DNA of 45,452 nucleotides from an uncultured Myxococcales bacterium (GCA_902826865.1 CADEGN010000025.1:1-45452), one strand, 5' to 3'; positions 1 to 8,009 are shown, counted from the first letter of the stretch. Made by a program: numbers and translations. Notes: generated by a model not told the origin, from the sequence alone.

Positions 1-282
1 GGGGGGCGCGGGGGGCGCCGTGGGTGGCTCGGTCGCCGCACCAGGTGCCGGGTCGGTGGGACGACCCTCCGCGGGAGGGGTCGCCGCGTCGTCGGGGGGT
101 GTCGTCGTCGGCTCGCTCGGTGGCACGACCGTCGTGGGCTCACCCGTCGGAGACGCGGGCGTCGGGGCGGCGTGGGCCGTCCAGCTTGCCAGCGCCGCGA
201 TCAGGATCGTGGCCCCGACCCGCGCGGTTGCGGGGGTCCGCCGACCGAAGATCTGGCGGTGGTCGGTTCGAGCGCGCGGCAC
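1..282 (-). CDS. Secreted Pro/Thr-rich protein, N-terminal part only
   Basis: The gene runs off the left edge of the window, so only the first 94 codons are visible. From a GTG at 282 the product begins with an Arg-rich stretch, then a hydrophobic run (ATILIAALASWTAHA) that looks like a Sec signal peptide ending near AHA-A. After it comes a low-complexity Pro/Thr/Ala-rich segment, typical of a linker behind a signal peptide in exported myxobacterial proteins. No functional domain is visible. The GTG lies 8 nt after a TACAAT box on the same strand, which supports this start; the frame stays open further upstream but offers no other convincing start. It is divergent from the lipoprotein gene starting at 596. 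Function unknown. Confidence 0.55.
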   Translation of the reverse strand, partial: MPRARTDHRQIFGRRTPATARVGATILIAALASWTAHAAPTPASPTGEPTTVVPPSEPTTTPPDDAATPPAEGRPTDPAPGAATEPPTAPPAPP

Positions 283-290
283 GGTCGCGG

Positions 291-296
291 ATTGTA
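291..296 (-). promoter_or_regulatory. Putative -10 box of the leftmost gene
   Basis: TACAAT on the minus strand, 8 nt before the GTG start at 282. No -35 element is recognisable in the GC-rich sequence behind it. The short distance implies a leaderless or nearly leaderless mRNA. Confidence 0.4.
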
Positions 297-501
297 GACG
301 AGCAACGCCGCGTCGACCACCCTCGGTTCGCGCGTTCGGCCTCGCCCGTGCGTTGGGCCGCGCCCGCGCAGTGGGCCAAGGGCGCTGCGAGGTCGTCGAG
401 CGGAGTTGCGCGGACCGACGACGGCAGCCGCGCCGTGTCGGCGAAGCAACGCAAGCCACGGATCACCGCCGGCCATCGCCCTTGCGCGTTGGGCCGCAGC
501 T

Positions 502-563
502 GCGGGCGCGGCCCAACGCGCGGGCGCGGCCCAACGCGCGGGCGCGGACCAACGCGCGGGCGA
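502..563. repeat. Tandem repeat, 18-bp unit, about 3.4 copies
   Basis: Unit gcgggcgcggcccaacgc at 502-519 and 520-537, a third copy with one change (c to a) at 538-555, and a partial copy to 563. Inverted versions of the core (gcgttgggccgc) lie at about 485-499 and 350-365. The array fills much of the 283-595 gap between two divergent genes and ends about 15 bp before a likely extended -10 box, so it occupies the place where a -35 element would sit. Apart from this array and the two promoter boxes I see nothing in the gap; the open frames through it are artefacts of high GC. Confidence 0.8.
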
Positions 564-577
564 GAGGGTGGCGCGGC

Positions 578-586
578 TGCTACATT
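578..586 (+). promoter_or_regulatory. Putative extended -10 promoter
   Basis: TGCTACATT, an extended -10 (TGn-TAnnnT), placed 9 nt before an in-frame GTG at 596. The same arrangement occurs before several other genes in this window. Confidence 0.45.
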
Positions 587-595
587 GCGCCGCGC

Positions 596-1180
596 GTGGA
601 CCGTGCCGCTCCGCTGCTCGCCGTAATGCGGCGCTGCGCCCTCGTTACCATCACGGCCGCGGCGTGCGACAAGCAGCCGCGCGAACCGGAGTTTCCCCCG
701 GCCGAGATCTTCGAGAAGCCCGGCGAACTCGCGGGCAGCTGGCGGGGGGAGGTCGGAGGAGTATCGGGTCGGCTCGAGGTCCAGCCGCTCGGCCCGTCGC
801 GTTACCGCGGGATGTTCGAGGCGGACGCGCTTGTGCGCCGTTACATCCTCAAGATCGAACGCATCTACGCCGATGGGCCCGACGGAGCCAAGGCGCCCTC
901 GAATCTCGCGCGCTTCGATTGGCAAGATGGGCGTGGTGATCTCGGCTCGGGCTGGCTGCTGCTCAACCGCGACGCGAGTGCGTTGACGGGTGCCTTCGGT
1001 CGCGGTGACCACGTCACCGAGGGCGCCGGCACGTGGACGTTTCTCCGCGACGATGCCGAAGGGGTGCCCGACGACGCCGACGAACGCTCGCGAACGCAGG
1101 CGGCCACGGTGCCCGCCGAGTTAGCCCGTGGCACGGACGACGCGGCCGGCGATGAAAACGCGGAACCGCCGGGCACGTGA
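596..1180 (+). CDS. Small predicted lipoprotein
   Basis: Product of 194 residues with a short hydrophobic N-terminus (CALVTITAAAC) ending in a Cys that could be lipidated. Starting at GTG 596 gives a 23-residue signal peptide; the in-frame ATG at 626 would leave only 13 residues before the Cys, which is short. The extended -10 box nine bases before 596 also favours the GTG. The mature part has a beta-rich stretch (GSWRGEVGGVSGRLEV, then SRYRGMFEADA), as in small proteins that bind or shield cell-surface molecules, and an acidic, disordered C-terminus. Probably attached to the inner or outer membrane. No family recognised. It ends convergently with the MYXO-CTERM-like gene. Confidence 0.6.
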   Translation: MDRAAPLLAVMRRCALVTITAAACDKQPREPEFPPAEIFEKPGELAGSWRGEVGGVSGRLEVQPLGPSRYRGMFEADALVRRYILKIERIYADGPDGAKAPSNLARFDWQDGRGDLGSGWLLLNRDASALTGAFGRGDHVTEGAGTWTFLRDDAEGVPDDADERSRTQAATVPAELARGTDDAAGDENAEPPGT

Positions 1181-1186
1181 CGACCC

Positions 1187-1243
1187 GATCGCGGCGCAAC
1201 AGCGCGGGCCGGGCCCGGTTATTTCAAGCTCCACGCCGCGATC
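1187..1243. terminator. Inverted repeat between convergent genes
   Basis: GATCGCGGCG at 1187-1196 is perfectly complementary to CGCCGCGATC at 1234-1243, with a GC-rich loop followed by an AT-rich patch (ttatttcaa). It spans the 43-bp gap between two convergent genes and the last codons of the minus-strand one, so it may work as a shared terminator. There is no U-tract of classical length. Confidence 0.3.
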
Positions 1244-2489
1244 GCCGACGGCCCAGCGCGAGACCCACGAGCGCGAACACACCCGTGGGTCCTGTGGGCG
1301 TGTGTTGGCAGCCGCATCCTGTTCCGGCCGCGCCACCGAAGCCACCACTGGCGGGTGCCACCGTCGGATCGATCGCGCCACCTGTCTGCGGCGCCCCCGA
1401 GCTCGACTCGCTCGCGGACGTCCCCGTCACGTCCCCGTTGCTGGTGCCCGACGATCCTCCCGTCTCGTCCGCTGCGGTTGTCCCGCCACCGCTCGAGCTG
1501 CCCTCGCTGCCCGGCATCGCTCCGCATGCCGGCACACCCACGCACACGACGACCTCTTGCATGCTGACGTTTGCGTCTGCGTCGGTGGCCGTCACGCGCA
1601 ACGTCCAGGTCCCGGCCGGGATGTCGGAGATGTTCCACTCATGCGGCGGGGTGTCATCGGCGAGCGACTGGTCGACCTCCACGATCGTCGAGGAAACACT
1701 TACGCCACCAAACGCATCCTCGACGTCGGCTGTGATCCTGATGTTCGGGTCGACCACCGTGTTGTCGATGGGCGAGGTGATCGTGACGACAGGGGGGCCG
1801 TCATCGATGCGCGCGCCGTGCCGCGCCATGAGATCGGCCGACGAGTTCTGTTGATCGGCCAGACACGCCTGATGCGCGCAACCGCTGGCACCCGAGATCG
1901 GCGCGCACACGCTGCCGAACTCAAGGCCGCTCAGGGTATAGCTGCCCATGATCTCACCGCTCGTCTCGAGGTTTTCGAGCCCCCACGCGAAGCCGAGCCC
2001 GGTCAGTCCGTAGAACGCCACCCGACGTAGGTCGTCCTGCTGGTCGTCGGGCATGCAGCCCCAAAACACGAAACTGATATCGGTGAGATCGGTGTCGGCG
2101 CAGTCGGCCAATCCAACCGCGAGCGAGCATCCACCAAGGCCCGAGAACATCTCTGAATAGTCGGCGGCACTGCCGAACACGAGCATGTCGTAGCTACCCG
2201 AGGCCGGCCGCTCGTCGACGAATCGAATCCCGAGTGGGACTGTGGCTTCCTTGAACCAATGCACGAGCTCGAGACGGTCGTCGTCGCTTAGGGCGGCAAA
2301 CCCGTCGACGGTTCCAGGCGTGAAGCCATTGGTTGAGTAGGAATCGAGGATCGGCTCGTTGCCGCTCGCGTTGTTGATGGCTTGGGTGTCGAAGTTGAGA
2401 AATACGGTGCGCTCGGCTCGCGCCGCGGATGGCACCGCCATCGCGACGGCGAGCGCCCACCACAGGGCTCCGCGCCATGGGCAATCCAT
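1224..2489 (-). CDS. Exported protein with MYXO-CTERM-like anchor
   Basis: Product of 421 residues. The start at 2489 places a clean signal peptide (WWALAVAMAVPSAARA) at the N-terminus; 15 upstream codons are open but look non-coding. The front half opens with RTVFLNFDTQAI and is Cys-containing, with features of a catalytic or adhesive exported domain (YDMLVFGSAADYSEMF, then a Cys-rich loop), but I recognise no family; myxobacterial proteins of this layout are sometimes peptidase-like. Next comes a bacterial Ig/cadherin-like domain (PPVVTITSPIDNTVV to QEVVVCVGVPAC), a Ser/Gly/Thr linker, and a C-terminal GCGC-helix-RRRSRR tail that fits the MYXO-CTERM sorting signal. It is likely processed and held at the cell surface. 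The Spo0M-like gene lies 60 bp upstream on the same strand. Confidence 0.8.
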   Translation of the reverse strand: MDCPWRGALWWALAVAMAVPSAARAERTVFLNFDTQAINNASGNEPILDSYSTNGFTPGTVDGFAALSDDDRLELVHWFKEATVPLGIRFVDERPASGSYDMLVFGSAADYSEMFSGLGGCSLAVGLADCADTDLTDISFVFWGCMPDDQQDDLRRVAFYGLTGLGFAWGLENLETSGEIMGSYTLSGLEFGSVCAPISGASGCAHQACLADQQNSSADLMARHGARIDDGPPVVTITSPIDNTVVDPNIRITADVEDAFGGVSVSSTIVEVDQSLADDTPPHEWNISDIPAGTWTLRVTATDADANVSMQEVVVCVGVPACGAMPGSEGSSSGGGTTAADETGGSSGTSNGDVTGTSASESSSGAPQTGGAIDPTVAPASGGFGGAAGTGCGCQHTPTGPTGVFALVGLALGRRRSRRGA

Positions 2490-2499
2490 AGTAGTTGCG

Positions 2500-2505
2500 A
2501 TCGTA
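2500..2505 (-). promoter_or_regulatory. Putative -10 box before the MYXO-CTERM-like gene
   Basis: TACGAT on the minus strand, 10 nt before the ATG at 2489. There is no Shine-Dalgarno sequence in the short leader. It suggests a promoter of its own in addition to readthrough from the Spo0M-like gene. Confidence 0.35.
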
Positions 2506-2549
2506 GATGTCCGAGGTACGCGGTGGCAAGACACGCGGGGGCCGGGTCG

Positions 2550-3023
2550 TCAGGCCACCACGAGTTTCGCCTGCCCGGTCGGGTCGATTTGACCCTTGAT
2601 GTCGGCCTGGACGACCACCGTGTGGTTGCAGCTCGCCGACGACGTGGCGCACGAGCCGGGCAAACCGATCTGCACCGTCGCGACGTGAGCGTCGCCAGCG
2701 TCGACTGTGATCCCGAGCTCGAAGCGCTCTTCGTGCACGATGCGGCGGGTCCACGCGGCTGAAAGTGGTCCGCGGTCGCGACGGGCGCCGCCCTCGGCCT
2801 CGTCGTCACTGAGGTTGACGCCGTCGCCGGTGGTCCAGTGACGCACGGCTTCCACGAGCCGCACGACCACGGCGTCGACCGCGGCGGGCTTGGTGCCGCC
2901 CGTCACCGTGATCTTGACGTCGAGCGCCCCGGCCGGGTGGACCGACCCGCCGTCGACCGCAACGGCGATCGTCGCACCGGTGGCACCGAGGCTGTCGCGC
3001 ATCTTCTCCGAGAAACCGACCAT
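2550..3023 (-). CDS. Spo0M-like (arrestin-fold) protein
   Basis: Product of 157 residues. It opens with a short amphipathic segment (MVGFSEKMRDSLG) followed by IAVAVDGGSVHPAGALDVKI and TGGTKPAAVDAVVVRLVEA, which resembles the start of the SpoOM/Spo0M sporulation-control family (helix, then beta strands with a GGT-x-x-x-x-x-D pattern). Known Spo0M proteins are roughly 250 residues, so this would cover only the N-terminal arrestin-like half. No signal peptide, so cytoplasmic. GGGAG lies about 10 nt before the ATG. The gene precedes the MYXO-CTERM-like gene in the same direction. A link to fruiting-body sporulation is a guess from the family name only. Confidence 0.6.
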   Translation of the reverse strand: MVGFSEKMRDSLGATGATIAVAVDGGSVHPAGALDVKITVTGGTKPAAVDAVVVRLVEAVRHWTTGDGVNLSDDEAEGGARRDRGPLSAAWTRRIVHEERFELGITVDAGDAHVATVQIGLPGSCATSSASCNHTVVVQADIKGQIDPTGQAKLVVA

Positions 3024-3339
3024 GCTTCGCTGCTCCCGTTTGAAGGATTCGCGGACGGGCGGGCCGGCGTCAACCGTTCTCTGTCGCTCGTTGAAGGCAC
3101 GCAGTCATCCGACATGCTGCGCCGAGTCGTTTGAGGTGGCATAGTGGCAGACCGGTTGCCCTGAGCTCACCGCTTCGCTGACAAGTTGCAGCGCTAGGCG
3201 GCCGAGCGACGTTTCGTGGGGCTATGGCGCGGGTCGAAGCGGGGGCCGTTGCCGTTGCCCCGGCGACTCGATCGGGGCCGCATGTGGAGATTCCGTCACG
3301 GTAGCTGGTTGCCCTACCGCGACCGGGAGGTTCAGCTGT
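3024..3339. other. Divergent intergenic region
   Basis: 316 bp between the Spo0M-like gene (minus) and the large lipoprotein gene (plus). Short open frames here lack ribosome sites and look like shadows. It must hold both promoters, but I cannot point to convincing -35/-10 pairs. GGTTGCCCT occurs twice (about 3155 and 3307), of unknown meaning. Confidence 0.4.
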
Positions 3340-5631
3340 ATGCTCCGCCGCATGCTCACGACACGGCGTGGCGGCATCGCGCTGCCGCTTTCGCTGGTGT
3401 TCTTCACGACTGCTGTCACCCCGGCGTGCAGCAAGATCGCGGAGCTCACCGGCAAGAAATCCGACGAGACCACGGCGAAGACCGACGAGACGGCCGAAGC
3501 CAAGACCGGGGAGACTGCGGAGGCCAAGGCCGAAGAGAAAGCCGAGGCCAAGCAGGAGGCGAAGGCACCCGAGCCCATCCCCGTGGAGCCGATGCTCACC
3601 GGCTTGGACGGAATGCTCGCATTTGTCCCCGACGACAAGGCCAAGTTCATCGTCGTGCGTGACGCGTCGGTGGTCGCCGAGTACGCCGAAGAGGCCAGCA
3701 AGTTCGTCGAGGGCCCGCTTGCGGCGCTCGGGACCGCAGGACCTACGGATCCGGATCTCCAGAAGGCCAAGGCCGGGCTCGACTTGGCCAAGGCCAAGTC
3801 GGTCGAGGTCATCGCAGCGATTGCGGCGGCTGGCCTGCGCCCGAAGGAGGGCGGAGCGATCATTCAGCTCCCCGGTGGCAAGAGCCTCGTCGTGTTCGCC
3901 GCCGACAACCCGAACGCCATCATGGATCTGGCCAAGGCTATCGGTCGGAGCGCGGCGCCGGGCGTGAAGTGCAAGGCGATGGAGGGTCACACCGGCTGGA
4001 ACGCATGCGCCGATGATCAGGACACGGTCGATGGCTACAAGCCGACGAAAGATCCGGCGCCGGTTCGCAAGCTCCTGGCCGATCGGCTCCCCGGGGTCGA
4101 CCTCGAAGAAGCCAACGTGCTGATGAACGTGGATGGCGACGGCAAGCAAATCGCCGGTGCCGTTGCGACCTTGCCGGGTCTTGTCCACGTGGCGATCGGG
4201 ATGCCCGACGGACCCGAGGCCGCCCAGGTGACCGGCACGCTCACGCCCGGCGAGGCCAAGACGCTGTCGCAGGTGCAAGCTGGAGCGGGCTTCATGTGGA
4301 TGCGCATGAACCCGGCGATCATGACGGCCGCGGGCGGCGCAGGCTTGGCCGACGCGCCGCCGGAGGTGCAGAACAGCCTCAAGAGCCTGACCGGAGAGCT
4401 GATGGTCGCCGGCTCACTCAATCCGGGTGGCCTCTACATGCAGGCGGGCATGGGCGACACGTCGGGGTTTTCCGGGGTCATCGACAAGGTCCTGGCGGAG
4501 AAAGGCAAGCTGCCGCCCTCGATCGAGGGCGTGCCAGACGCGAAGGTCAGCTACGAGAAAACGCAGGTCCAAGGGGGCGGGGCCACCGTCGACGCGTTCC
4601 ATATCGCCGTTGCCGGGATGAAAGAGGCCGACGTGATCAAGGCCTACGCCGGGATCAATCCCGATGCGTGGAGCTTTGCCCATGACGGCAGGCTCACGGT
4701 GGCGATCGGGCCCGACGCGGCCAACGTCGGCAAGCTCATGGAAGGTGGGGCTGGCGGCCCGCGTCCCGAGATGTTGGCATCGTTGCCGCATCAGCTCGCC
4801 GAGGCGTTCGGCAAGAACGAGGTCAGCTTCGCCGTTCACCTCCCTGCGGACTTCCTGCAGGGCGCGCCGCTACGCAAGGTGATCGACGCTGCGCTCAAGG
4901 CCAACACGGACGTGACACCGGCGCAGATCGGTGCGGCGCTTTCGTTCCTCGCGCCGCTGTCCAGTGCGACGGCGTGGATCGCCCAGCCGAGCGGTGGCAA
5001 GCCCGTGATCCACCTGGCAATGCAGGGTATCGGCAACCGTGCCACCGATGAGGGCAAGGCCGCGCTAGAGGCCGCTCGCAAGGTAGCCGCCGGTGGTGAC
5101 CCCGCCGTCGAGTTCAGCGCGTTGGCGTCCACCTACGCCAGCTCGCCGATGGCCTTCGCATACCACGCGCGCGCCGGGGATGAGGGCAAGGGGAGCTTGG
5201 TCGGCAGTGGCGTTGGGGCCGTGGCCCTGGGCGCCGCGGTGTTCTACGCCCGGGCCAACGGGGCGGCCAATCCAACCCTCGCCGATGACCTCGGCGTGAA
5301 ACCGGACGAGCCACCGCCGCCGCTTGAGATCCCAACCAAGCCGGTCGCGCCCGTCCACGAGAAACCCAAGACCAAGCCGAAGCCGAAGCCGGCCGAGCCG
5401 CCGAAGCCCGTCGAGCCGCCGAAGCCCGTCGAGCCGCCGAAGCCCGTCGAGCCGCCGAAGCCCACGCCTGATCCGAAGAAGGACGACCCGAAGGCGCCGC
5501 CGAAGCCAACGCCGGATCCAAAGAAGGACGATCCGAAGAAGGATGAGCCGAAGACGGATCCAAAGACGGATCCAAAAAAGAAGCCGGTGCGGCCCGGGTT
5601 CCGGCCCGTGATCCCCCGCAAGCCCGGCTGA
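3340..5631 (+). CDS. Large lipoprotein with Lys/Pro-rich tail
   Basis: Product of 763 residues. GGGAGG at 3325-3330 is 9 nt before the ATG. The N-terminus is a signal peptide with a possible lipobox (TPAC, Cys30), followed by a charged linker (about 31-75) built from ETAEAK/AEEKAEAK repeats. The central part (about 80-620) is a long region of alternating strands and helices, with segments such as LTGLDGMLAFVPDDKAKFIVV and repeated scoring-type motifs, but no family I recognise. A hydrophobic run (SLVGSGVGAVALGAAVFYARA, about 625-645) comes before a tail of more than 100 residues with four PPKPVE units and PDPKKDDPK units, similar to the Pro/Lys spacers that cross the periplasm in TonB-like proteins. 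Likely envelope-associated; function unknown. Confidence 0.8.
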   Translation: MLRRMLTTRRGGIALPLSLVFFTTAVTPACSKIAELTGKKSDETTAKTDETAEAKTGETAEAKAEEKAEAKQEAKAPEPIPVEPMLTGLDGMLAFVPDDKAKFIVVRDASVVAEYAEEASKFVEGPLAALGTAGPTDPDLQKAKAGLDLAKAKSVEVIAAIAAAGLRPKEGGAIIQLPGGKSLVVFAADNPNAIMDLAKAIGRSAAPGVKCKAMEGHTGWNACADDQDTVDGYKPTKDPAPVRKLLADRLPGVDLEEANVLMNVDGDGKQIAGAVATLPGLVHVAIGMPDGPEAAQVTGTLTPGEAKTLSQVQAGAGFMWMRMNPAIMTAAGGAGLADAPPEVQNSLKSLTGELMVAGSLNPGGLYMQAGMGDTSGFSGVIDKVLAEKGKLPPSIEGVPDAKVSYEKTQVQGGGATVDAFHIAVAGMKEADVIKAYAGINPDAWSFAHDGRLTVAIGPDAANVGKLMEGGAGGPRPEMLASLPHQLAEAFGKNEVSFAVHLPADFLQGAPLRKVIDAALKANTDVTPAQIGAALSFLAPLSSATAWIAQPSGGKPVIHLAMQGIGNRATDEGKAALEAARKVAAGGDPAVEFSALASTYASSPMAFAYHARAGDEGKGSLVGSGVGAVALGAAVFYARANGAANPTLADDLGVKPDEPPPPLEIPTKPVAPVHEKPKTKPKPKPAEPPKPVEPPKPVEPPKPVEPPKPTPDPKKDDPKAPPKPTPDPKKDDPKKDEPKTDPKTDPKKKPVRPGFRPVIPRKPG

Positions 5632-5655
5632 GGCCCTGGCGGCCCGGCGTGGGTC

Positions 5656-5700
5656 ACGAAGGCGGGTCGAACGTCCCTCGGCGTCCGGCCCGCCGTTTCG
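5656..5700 (+). terminator. Hairpin after the large lipoprotein gene
   Basis: ACGAA-GGCGGG (from about 5656) pairs with CCCGCC-gTTTCGT (5689-5701) around a GC-rich loop of about 22 nt. The position just after the lipoprotein stop and before the isc promoter fits a terminator, although the T-run is interrupted. Confidence 0.4.
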
Positions 5701-5722
5701 TTTCCGACACCCCGAAGCCAAC

Positions 5723-5808
5723 CCTCCCGTAGAGGTGAGATTCTGGTTGACACCCCTTGGGGCGCCGGCCAGACTCCGCCCGAGGAGCATGCCTCACGTA
5801 AGGTGAGG
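5723..5808. promoter_or_regulatory. Duplicated operator-like motif and -35 box before the isc operon
   Basis: Two copies of a 23-24 bp motif lie in direct order at 5723-5746 and 5792-5814. Each has CCTC, a 5-nt centre and a complementary GAGG arm; the second is a near-perfect palindrome, CCTCACGTAAGGTGAGG (5792-5808), and also supplies the ribosome site (GTGAGG) of the MerR-family gene. A consensus TTGACA at 5747-5752 sits right after the first copy; a -10 box about 17-19 bp on is not clear. The arrangement suggests autoregulation of the operon by its first gene product, with the second site able to block both transcription and translation. Confidence 0.55.
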
Positions 5809-5816
5809 TTTTGGCC

Positions 5817-6356
5817 ATGGCCGACCCGACCCCCGGAACCCCAACCCTGAAGATCGGCGATTTGGCCCGCAAGACGGGCAAGTCGCTTCGGGCGCTGCGG
5901 CTGTACGAGGAGTTGGGCCTGTTGCGGCCCGCCCGTTCGGGCGGTGGCTTCCGCCTCTACGCGGTCGATCAGGTCGCCCGGGTCTACTGGATCTCTAAGC
6001 TGCAGGACATGGGGTTCACCCTGCCGCAGATCCAGGGGCTCATCCAAGCCACCCAGGGATCGGCCACCGGGCCGGAGGCGATGCAGGGGTTGCGCGAGCT
6101 GTTTCGCGCGCGTCTGCAGACGACGCGCGATCAGGTCGAGCGGTTGCTTCAGCTCGAGCGCGATCTGTCGGAGAGCCTCGCCTACCTCGAGGGCTGTCGC
6201 TCTTGCCACGAGGACCATGACGTGGAGGCGTGCGCCAGCTGCGACTCGGTCCATGCCGAAGAGCCCACGCCGAGCCTGGTCGCCGGTGTTCATCTCGGGC
6301 CCGTGGATCGACCGGTTCGCGTTCGCCTGCCCCACGACGATTCGAGCACGCCATGA
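5817..6356 (+). CDS. MerR-family regulator with Cys/His cluster, head of the isc operon
   Basis: Product of 179 residues. The MerR winged helix is clear at residues 11-75 ([38 protein letters not shown]), followed by the long dimerisation helix (about 87-120). The C-terminus carries C127-x2-C130-H131-x2-H134-x4-C139-x2-C142-x3-H146, a compact metal- or cluster-binding motif. GTGAGG 8 nt upstream fixes the ATG at 5817; an upstream TTG at 5811 is less likely. The stop overlaps the iscS start (ATGA), so the genes are co-transcribed. In gammaproteobacteria this place is held by the Rrf2-family, [2Fe-2S]-binding IscR. The inference is that this MerR protein senses Fe-S status, or a metal, through the Cys cluster and controls the operon. 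A zinc-binding structural role is the main alternative. Confidence 0.92.
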   Translation: MADPTPGTPTLKIGDLARKTGKSLRALRLYEELGLLRPARSGGGFRLYAVDQVARVYWISKLQDMGFTLPQIQGLIQATQGSATGPEAMQGLRELFRARLQTTRDQVERLLQLERDLSESLAYLEGCRSCHEDHDVEACASCDSVHAEEPTPSLVAGVHLGPVDRPVRVRLPHDDSSTP

Positions 6357-7573
6357 CCGTCGCCCGTCCGATCTACCTCGATCATGCAGCCACGACCCCC
6401 GTCGACCCGCGGGTCGTCGAGGCGATGCTTCCGTATTTCACGGATGCGTTCGGAAATGCCGCCAGCCGCACCCATAGCTACGGCTGGGCCGCTGAAGAGG
6501 CAGTCGAGCGGGCGCGCGCCCAGGTCGCGCGGGTCATTGCTGCCGATCCGAAGGAGATCACCTGGACGAGCGGTGCCACCGAGTCGAACAACCTCGCAAT
6601 CAAGGGCGTTGTCGAATATCTGGCGGAGAGCGCCGACCACGTGGTGACCGTGATCACCGAGCACAAAGCGGTGCTCGACTCCTGCAAGTACCTCGAACGC
6701 CGCGGCACGAAGGTCACCTACCTGCCAGTGGACCGCGAGGGACTCGTTACGCCGCAGCAGGTCGCGGATGCGATCACCGACAAGACGGCGCTCGTTTCGG
6801 TGATGCTGGCCAACAACGAGACGGGCGTCATCCAGCCCCTCGCCGAGATCGGCGCGGTGTGTCGCGCACGCAAGGTTTTGTTTCACACCGACGCGACCCA
6901 GGCCTTCGCCAAGATCCCAATCGATGTCGATGCCATGAACATCGACTTGCTAAGTGCCTCGGCCCACAAGACCTACGGACCCAAGGGCGTGGGGGCGCTC
7001 TATGTGCGTCGGCGCAAGCCGCGGGTCCGCTTGGCGCCGCAGATCCACGGCGGTGGCCACGAGCGTGGCAATCGCTCGGGGACGCTCAACGTTCCGGGCA
7101 TCGTCGGATTTGGCACCGCGGCCGAGCTGGCCCACACCGCGATGGCCGACGAGACCGCGCGTCTGCGTGGACTACGGGATCATCTCCGCGACCGGATCCT
7201 CAGCGAGAACGAGCATGTCTTTGTCAATGGTTCTCCGCAGCGCGTGCTGCCCGGGCACCTGAACATAAGCTTTGCGTACATCGAGGGGGAGTCACTCCTC
7301 ATGGCGCTCAAAGACGTTGCACTGTCTTCTGGCTCTGCCTGCACATCGGCCAGCCTCGAGCCCAGCTACGTGTTGCGGGCGATGGGGCTCAACGACGAGC
7401 TCGCCCACTCGAGTCTTCGCATGACACTGGGCCGCTTCACCACGCGCGACGAGATCGACCGGGTGGCCGACCTGTTGCGCCGTCACGTTACCCGCCTGCG
7501 GGAGATGTCCCCGCTGTGGGAAATGGTGCAAGACGGCATCGATCTCAACTCCATCCAGTGGGCTGCCCACTAG
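6353..7573 (+). CDS. iscS: Cysteine desulfurase IscS
   Basis: Product of 406 residues, as expected for IscS (404 in E. coli). This PLP enzyme takes sulfur from L-cysteine, forms a persulfide and passes it to IscU. Visible features: N-terminal [16 protein letters not shown], the PLP-stacking H105 ([12 protein letters not shown]), the Schiff-base lysine K206 in [12 protein letters not shown], the mobile loop with the catalytic C330 ([19 protein letters not shown]), and the C-terminal SPLWEM...DLNSIQW that docks IscU. These mark it as a group I, housekeeping-type IscS rather than a SufS or NifS with a short loop. The ATG overlaps the stop of the MerR gene by 4 nt. Confidence 0.98.
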   Translation: MTVARPIYLDHAATTPVDPRVVEAMLPYFTDAFGNAASRTHSYGWAAEEAVERARAQVARVIAADPKEITWTSGATESNNLAIKGVVEYLAESADHVVTVITEHKAVLDSCKYLERRGTKVTYLPVDREGLVTPQQVADAITDKTALVSVMLANNETGVIQPLAEIGAVCRARKVLFHTDATQAFAKIPIDVDAMNIDLLSASAHKTYGPKGVGALYVRRRKPRVRLAPQIHGGGHERGNRSGTLNVPGIVGFGTAAELAHTAMADETARLRGLRDHLRDRILSENEHVFVNGSPQRVLPGHLNISFAYIEGESLLMALKDVALSSGSACTSASLEPSYVLRAMGLNDELAHSSLRMTLGRFTTRDEIDRVADLLRRHVTRLREMSPLWEMVQDGIDLNSIQWAAH

Positions 7574-7583
7574 GGGTGTCACC

Positions 7584-8009
7584 ATGGCGTACAGCGACAA
7601 AGTTATCGACCACTACGAGAACCCGCGAAACGTCGGCAGCCTCGACAAGGACGCGGACGACGTCGGCACCGGAATCGTCGGTGCGCCGGCATGCGGCGAC
7701 GTGATGAAGCTGCAGATCCGCGTCGAAGACGGGGTCATCGTCGATGCCAGGTTCAAGACGTATGGATGCGGGTCGGCCATCGCGAGCTCGAGCCTTGTGA
7801 CCGAGTGGGTCAAGGGCATGAACGTCGAAGACGCGATGTCGATCCAAAACGCGCAGATCGCCGAGGAGTTGTCGCTACCGCCGGTGAAGATCCACTGCTC
7901 GGTGTTGGCCGAAGACGCGATCAAGGCGGCGATCCGCGACTATCAAGCCAAGCACGCCGCTCGGGCGCCCCGGTCCGAGCCGGTGACGGAGGCGGAGGCG
8001 AGCAAGTGA
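7584..8009 (+). CDS. iscU: Fe-S cluster scaffold IscU
   Basis: Product of 141 residues. IscU builds [2Fe-2S] and [4Fe-4S] clusters from IscS-derived sulfur and hands them on with the help of HscA/HscB. The three ligand cysteines are present (C37 in GAPACGDVMKLQI, C62 in KTYGCGSAIASSS, C105 in VKIHCSVLAE), and so are Asp39 and the chaperone-binding LPPVK (98-102). The family is about 128 residues; this one has an extra 13-residue, polar C-terminal tail. It starts 10 nt after iscS. The stop overlaps the GTG of iscA (GTGA). Confidence 0.98.
   Translation: MAYSDKVIDHYENPRNVGSLDKDADDVGTGIVGAPACGDVMKLQIRVEDGVIVDARFKTYGCGSAIASSSLVTEWVKGMNVEDAMSIQNAQIAEELSLPPVKIHCSVLAEDAIKAAIRDYQAKHAARAPRSEPVTEAEASK

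Noticed and set aside
20..595. Long plus-strand frame upstream of the small lipoprotein, including RARPNA-type repeats
   Set aside because: It is just the tandem DNA repeat and GC-rich promoter DNA read as protein; there is no ribosome site or signal, and a likely promoter lies inside it.
140..1012. 290-codon minus-strand frame
   Set aside because: Antisense to the lipoprotein gene, overlaps the better-supported Pro-rich gene in another frame, and its composition is Arg/Pro-rich as in shadow frames.
5792..5808. Reading the palindrome before the MerR gene as a terminator
   Set aside because: It has no T-run, contains the ribosome site, and a related copy lies 69 bp upstream, so an operator fits better.
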